Source of the DNA: Notolepis coatsorum
Taxonomy: Eukaryota > Chordata > Actinopteri > Aulopiformes > Paralepididae
Length of the DNA: 64,000 nucleotides
Assembly: GCA_963971535.1 (NCBI GenBank)
Contig: OZ020587.1
Coordinates: 160,869,584-160,933,583, forward strand
Direction: 5' to 3'
Within the stretch, counting starts at the first letter, position 1; each line of letters opens with the position of its first letter. Below, piece after piece: positions 58,816 to 64,000 of the stretch. The notes under the pieces are model-generated. The model saw nothing but the letters and a program-made list of their open reading frames with translations, ran no database searches and had not been told where the DNA came from. The position numbers and the translations under genes were made by a program.

Positions 58816-59232
58816 CCTAGTTGTACAGTAAATGACCAAGTAAGGCTTTGTCAATATTCCAATGTACAGTGTAAAATGTGTGTGTGTCCCCTTCCCAACC
58901 CCCCCCCCCCCCCCCCCCCCCCACCTCCAATGTACAGCCCTCACCCAACCCACCCAACCCCACCCCACCCAACCAACCTCCTCCAATGTACAGTTTCTAT
59001 GCCAAATGTATATACACTCCTTTTCTGGACACTTTTGTATCACAAACAGTATCTGTATGTCATGTATGTCATATATGTTATGATGAATTGAAAATGGGGG
59101 ACCCTGATGTAAACAAGACGAAAGTCTTTCTCTGGTCTGCATCCCCTTAACAATTGTATGTATTGAGCTGTACTGTACTGTACCCATTCTGCAATCTGTT
59201 AATAAACTTTTCAATCAATCAATCAATCAATC
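58816..59232 (+). repeat. LINE 3' UTR with (CAAT)n tail
   Basis: Contains a poly-C run (58899-58922), then 'gtatgtcatgtatgtcatat', 'ggggaccctgatgtaaacaa' and 'ttaataaacttttcaatcaa' with CAAT repeats. Copies of this tail alone are at 10858-11066, 36740-36832 and 63300-63545. Confidence 0.85.
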
Positions 59233-59710
59233 AGTCATACTGGCCAGCAGCGTAACTAGTAAGAGGGCTATGTACAGATATAGATATAGTATCTACAGAT
59301 ATTATTATTAACTAATTGTTTTCTCTGTGTTCAAGGACTTGTGTTAGTTTGAGATGAGATGGAAAGACTGCTTCTCTCTGGACAGGAGGTGTACCTCGTG
59401 CAGAGCTTGTAGACGTGTGTATTAAAGAGTCGTGAGGGGATTTCTAGGAGAAAGAACCATTTGACCACAAGATGTATCGTCAATTAACACTTTTATTGGC
59501 GCACACATCATTCATTTGGTCGTCCTCAGACGGGTTCGCCAGCGCGGAGATTCCAATCATCCCGATCCTCCGGCCAGTTCCGTGGAGCTCTCCACAGCTG
59601 CGTCCTTCCTCAGTTATGTCCACGTATGTTTGGCGTGGGATGTATAAAATGACACAAGAAATAGGCATCTTATCTTTGGCAAGAGGAGAAAACTCAAAAG
59701 TACCAGCCTA
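59233..59710. other. No gene supported
   Basis: An open frame at 59472-59711 (79 codons, hydrophobic start MYRQLTLLLAHTSF) directly precedes a LINE C-terminal fragment. It could be the 5' part of the same internally deleted element, but the frames differ and I cannot support a gene call. Confidence 0.4.
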
Positions 59711-60098
59711 AGCATAGCATGCAGGAGCCCGCAGATCTGGAACGAGCTCGACGAGAGTGTCAAACTGTCAAAATCCATCACAACCTTCAAAGAATCACTG
59801 AAAGAGGAACTGCTTAAATCATATCTCTAAATAGAATCCATACTTAGGTATAATAATTGTCTGTATGTATCCATGTTGTATGTTTGTTAGTAGGTAGGTG
59901 TGTAAGCCTACCCACATTGTATGTTTTTGTTTGTTTATATTTTGTTTATATTTGTGATCAGGCTCCCTCCAAAATCTTTATCTTCTTGGGAGACCTAGCA
60001 CACGCACACAATCTCGACGATGTTTTCACATGAAGATATGTATATGTAATATATCGTGTGTGTGAATAAATTCATTCATTCATTCATTCATTCATACA
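59711..60098 (+). mobile_element. LINE C-terminal fragment with (ATTC)n tail
   Basis: 59711-59830 encodes SIACRSPQIWNELDESVKLS and ITTFKESLKEELLKSYL then stop, the usual end of a CR1/L2-type reverse transcriptase ORF. The 3' UTR runs to ATTC repeats at about 60068-60098. Confidence 0.8.
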
Positions 60099-60325
60099 TG
60101 CGTTTGGTATAAAATGATTTCGATAAAACAAAGATGTGAACAGGCGAAAACATGAGAGTAGAAGCTCTGTGATTAATTCATGTTTTGGGGAGACTCAAAA
60201 CATTATCCAAGCACAGCTTCGTCAGTCAGTGTCCAGTATTGAGACAGTGGAGTGGAATTCATATCTTCTATGTTGTAAAAGCGAAAACGTGTGTTTCTGA
60301 TCTGTTCGAGGCACACTGCCTTGCA

Positions 60326-60380
60326 GAAGCTAACCACAGAAGCTAACCGCAGAAGCTAACCACAGAAGCTAACCGCAGTG
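60326..60380. repeat. 15-bp tandem repeat, four copies
   Basis: 'agaagctaaccgc' and 'agaagctaaccac' alternate. Confidence 0.8.
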
Positions 60381-60734
60381 ACTACGAGTCTTTTTGACTG
60401 TGAAATTGAAACTGTGAAATTGTGAAATTGAACTTCTCCATTATCCGTTTTATCTTGTGACAAAGTTTCAGAGTTCAGTCTCGCTCTGTTTCAGAGAAAA
60501 GGGGTATAAAGAATTGCAGTAACTGCAAAATCACTGGATAGTCAAAGAACTTTAAAGCCATTTATCCATTTTTCTCAGTTTCACTGTTTGCGTATAGTTT
60601 AGCTTCTGAAGGGCAGTACACATGGATTTGCATGGGTTCAACTATTAATTCTGGGTATTTCTGTTTTATTTACTACATTTGATTTATAGAGCAAATAAAG
60701 AATGAACACAGGTTATTCCTGTGACCCTGAACCA

Positions 60735-60860
60735 GTCAGCGCTGTGAACATGTACAGGCGCTGTGTGTGAACATGTACAGGCGCTGTGAACATGTACAGG
60801 CACTGTGAACATGTACAGGCGCTGTGTGTGAACAGGCGCTGTGAACACGTACAGGTGTCT
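60735..60860. repeat. Minisatellite of 'gctgtgaacatgtacaggc' units
   Basis: About six units of 17-27 bp, varying by an extra 'tgtg' or loss of 'atgta'. The minus-strand open frame with CTCSQCLYMFT repeats is an artefact. Confidence 0.85.
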
Positions 60861-62990
60861 CCCAAAGAAGAGACACTTCCTGATGATGTAATCAAGAGAG
60901 GACTCTTGGAGATGCCTTGTTGCAGCCAGATCTCGCTTAAAAAATGTAAATAAAGCACTTATCAACCACAGGAAAAAGGTACATACATAATATGTTACAC
61001 TATACTACTATAGCGTCATATATTTACCCCCCCCCCCCACCCAATCATTGTTAGTTTGACTCCCGGTCACACTGTATGTTTTTTTTTTTTTTACTTTCGC
61101 TGATACAAAATGTAAATATACTACATATACAATGCGTAAATATATTACGTATGGCTATAACATAACGTAAATGATGTACCTTTTGTCCTGGGGTCGAGGT
61201 TAGTACTAGTTTATTTACGTTTTCTGATAAGACCCTGGTCACTTATTGACACTGAAAAGAGACAAACGTTGCAGACACGGTGACGGCGAACAAGAGTGAC
61301 ATTTATTTGTGCACAGTTTCTGATTCACAGCTGTTACTGTATACTGCAACACAACGATTTGGATGTAAACACTCAATAATAATAATAAAAAAAAAAAAAA
61401 AGAGACGATACAAAGTCAATAGATTATGTGGTAGAAAATCAAACTATAAACAGTTATGAAATGTACTCGTGAATAATAAAGACACTTGGATGTTCTGGTT
61501 TAAATAATAACGATATAGTCTCTGTGTTCATGTAGGCCTGATGACATGGTTAGCTGTAGATGTGGGTTTAGAAGCCCACGCATTAATATGACAGAAAGTC
61601 AGGATGATCTGACAAGAGAGCTTAGTGTGAGTAAGTAGAATCACTATGTACTATAAGTAGAATCACTATGTACTATAAGTAGAATCACTATGTACTATAA
61701 GTAGAATCACTATGTACTATAAGTAAAATCACTATGTACACAATCAATGAGGTGATGAGACAGAAGACCAACATTAGAGGCTAATAGTGTCTGTTGTCAC
61801 AGATCAATATGTAGAAAACATGGAATGATTCAGTGTTTTGCCAGTTCTTCCTGGCAAGAAACAACTCCGCAACCATTTTCGCACGTAATTAATAAAGTCC
61901 TGTGTTCATTCATGAACACCCTTTGTCTGAAATCTTAATTTCCCCACTACAGTTGCAATGAGGTGCTGTGGGCCGTTTCAATCACACAGATCAACAATTC
62001 TTATACGTTAACTTTCCTCCTTATAGGTTTGAATAAACTCCAGAGTTTATGGAAGGGATCAAAGCTTCTTTCTACTACTAAACCTTCACCGCCGTCGCTG
62101 GAGTTGCTCTGCGTTTCGTCTGTTGATGACATTACAGATTACAGTTCCCTGGCTCTCTCATTTCTCTACTGTAGCTTTCTGGAGAGAGACGTGTTCATGT
62201 TCCCAATCTTGATTGCGGTCTCTGAAAGATCACAGGGGACAATATAGGACTTATGACTCGTACGTCTCGGGTGGAAGTCGCGTTAATGAGCGTCACGTCT
62301 GCAATGTCATGTAATGCAGAGGTCAGTTTTGGTCACATTATATACAACCAGGGTTGGGGGAGGGGTGGTGGTTTACATCTAACAAACAGTGAAGCAATAT
62401 GGTTATTGTAACTGCCAAAAGAAAAGGTGATTTTTTGTATTAGTAATACCATATTTTCAAAGGGAAAACTAATTTTCTCAATGAGATTATATTGTAAATA
62501 ATCGTTAGTCACAGTTAAAGGCCCCATCAAAATAGATGTTTAAGTTATTTTATCACATAATGTCTTGCACTGATTGTCACTTATACAGTAAGCCAGTATC
62601 TGTCACAACAATGACAAAAAAAAAATTGTTTTGTAGGTATTCTATATGGTATTTTGTGTTTGTCATTTCCTGAAAAACAATACAAAAAAATATGTTGATG
62701 AGTCACCCTGCACATGGGGGTGTGTACTAATTTAGCGTCCAGTGAAATGCTTTCTATATAATGACATTTACAGCACATTGTAACTAAGCTAGCACTTGGC
62801 CTCTTTAGCTAACTCGAAGATTTTTTTCAATGGTAGCTCGCTAGCTAACTTTACTAACGCCGCATGACATTGCTAACATACGTTGCTAACATTAGCTTGT
62901 TAGCTAATGGGTCGACCGACCGTGATGCCCATTCAGTGCTATTGGCTACTGTAGGTTTAGGTTTGGTTTCAACATGGGGGGGGGGGGTCA
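60861..62990. other. Intergenic, no gene seen
   Basis: Includes a 22-bp minisatellite at 61632-61742, short poly-T and poly-A runs, and a tract rich in 'gctaac/gttagc' motifs at 62790-62910. No coding region is recognised. Confidence 0.6.
61632..61742. repeat. 22-bp minisatellite, five units
   Basis: The unit aagtagaatcactatgtact plus 'at' is repeated five times with one g-to-a change near the end. Confidence 0.92.
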
Positions 62991-62994
62991 TTTG

Positions 62995-63097
62995 AACCCT
63001 TTCACTGCCACACGACAGCCGGTTAACCCTTTCACTGTGACAATACAGAAGGTTAGCCCTTTACTATAACCTTCTGTCGTGTGGCAGTGAAAGGGTT
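62995..63097. repeat. Inverted repeat, 24-bp perfect arms
   Basis: 62995-63018 (aaccctttcactgccacacg plus acag) is the exact reverse complement of 63074-63097. A second, shorter pair (tacagaaggtta near 63045 and taaccttctg near 63067) sits inside. A poly-G run (63106-63127) follows. Confidence 0.85.
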
Positions 63098-63299
63098 AAG
63101 GAGGTGGGGGGGGGGGGGGGGGGGGGGTTCTGAATCAATTTATGGTGGAAATGTCTGTATTTGTGTAAAGGAAAAGGCAACATTCAGGTACCCGCGGTAA
63201 GTAAGTATAATGCAGTAAGGCTCTCTGGCATTATATTTTTTTAAGGGGGAAAATGTACCTGGTATAAATCTGGTATGTCATAAATGTCTAGATGTAGCA

Positions 63300-63467
63300 G
63301 TACTGTCTATCTGTATGTCATGTATGTCATATATGGCCTGATGAATTGAAAATGGGGGACCCTGATGTAAACAAGATGAAAGTCTTTCTCTGGTCTGCAC
63401 CCCCTTAACAATTGTGTGTATTGAGCCGTACTGTACTGTACCCATTCTGCAATCTGTTAATAACATT

Positions 63468-63527
<60 letters not shown>

Positions 63528-63545
63528 ATCAATCAATCAATCAAA
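63300..63545 (+). mobile_element. LINE 3' tail fragment with (AATC)n
   Basis: Same tail as 59040-59232, with about 19 AATC units (63468-63543). Confidence 0.85.
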
Positions 63546-64000
63546 CCTCTTCTCAATATTGAGGCGGACAAGTCCCCTGCAACCCCCCCCCCCCCCCCCA
63601 TTAAATGAAAGTACAGTAGACCAGAGTCCATCACACACACATCCCAGTGAGAAGCATTGAGATGCATGAGGCTCAGCAGAGAGACTGAGAGATTACAAAC
63701 GTCACGTAATTTACGCCAGTTCAACCTAATCCCACACTTTCACCAGCAGATCCACAGAAACTGAAGCACAAGAGCTGATATTTCTTTCTTACATGTTGAC
63801 ATTCAAGAGGGAAATAAATACTTTTAAGGCGAGACGGTATACCCCCGAAATCGCCTTTTTGCTTTTTTCTTTCTCTCGACGATATTGAGATTTTGTTATA
63901 TTTCGCTTCCTTCTTATTTCAAACTAGTGGCAATAAAATATCGAAAACAGACAATTAGTTGTTTATTTTACTTTTGTTTACTTATTTTGTCTGATTGTGT
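63546..64000. other. Nothing recognised
   Basis: A poly-C run at 63583-63599, then sequence without recognisable features up to the window edge. Confidence 0.5.

Noticed and set aside
58862-59150. Pro-rich small open frames
   Set aside because: Caused by the poly-C run in a LINE 3' UTR.

Overview
This window is from a teleost fish genome. The evidence is one clear vertebrate gene, an Sp5 zinc-finger factor with a short first exon and a large second exon, set in sequence dominated by fish-type transposons: L2/CR1-type and Rex/Jockey-type LINEs, BEL/Pao and Ty3-like LTR elements, hAT transposons, MITEs, tRNA-derived SINEs, and long (CA)n, (CT)n and (TTA)n microsatellites. sp5 is the only host protein-coding gene I can support.

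Layout. 1-1032 is a foldback element with a 16-bp minisatellite and a hAT-type MITE inside one arm. 1033-3300 is intergenic with a second MITE. 3369-6300 is sp5 on the minus strand; exon 1 encodes only 17 residues and sits 943 bp from exon 2. 6300-8370 is sp5 upstream sequence with TCF/LEF-like sites and large microsatellites. 8373-13077 is a complete hAT transposon bounded by an 8-bp target duplication; its transposase gene is split by a LINE tail that looks like a clean intron, and a second LINE fragment sits in its 5' part.

13391-36674 (element B) and 36837-54598 (element A) are two neighbouring minus-strand LTR retroelements of one family. Each is bounded by matching LTRs and its own 4-bp target duplication (CTAG and GTAG). 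Neither has a recognisable pol. They share a 9-10 kb internal body with gag remnants, an L2 fragment and a captured C2H2 zinc-finger fragment. Both have been inflated by nested insertions. B holds an L2 LINE (ORF2 intact) whose 5' UTR was split by a BEL/Pao element (16582-23119), plus two SINEs and a MITE. A holds a decayed Rex/Jockey-type LINE, a solo BEL LTR, and a young non-autonomous LTR element (47784-51385) whose only ORF is an 843-residue repeat protein.

54640-59232 holds a LINE with an intact 1307-codon ORF that contains a 2A-like NPGP motif. The rest to 64000 is non-coding apart from LINE tails, minisatellites and a hairpin.

The nesting gives a relative order of events: A/B family insertion came first; L2, LINE and SINE insertions followed; the BEL/Pao insertion (LTRs about 99% alike) and the 47784-51385 element (three differences seen between 666-bp LTRs) are recent.
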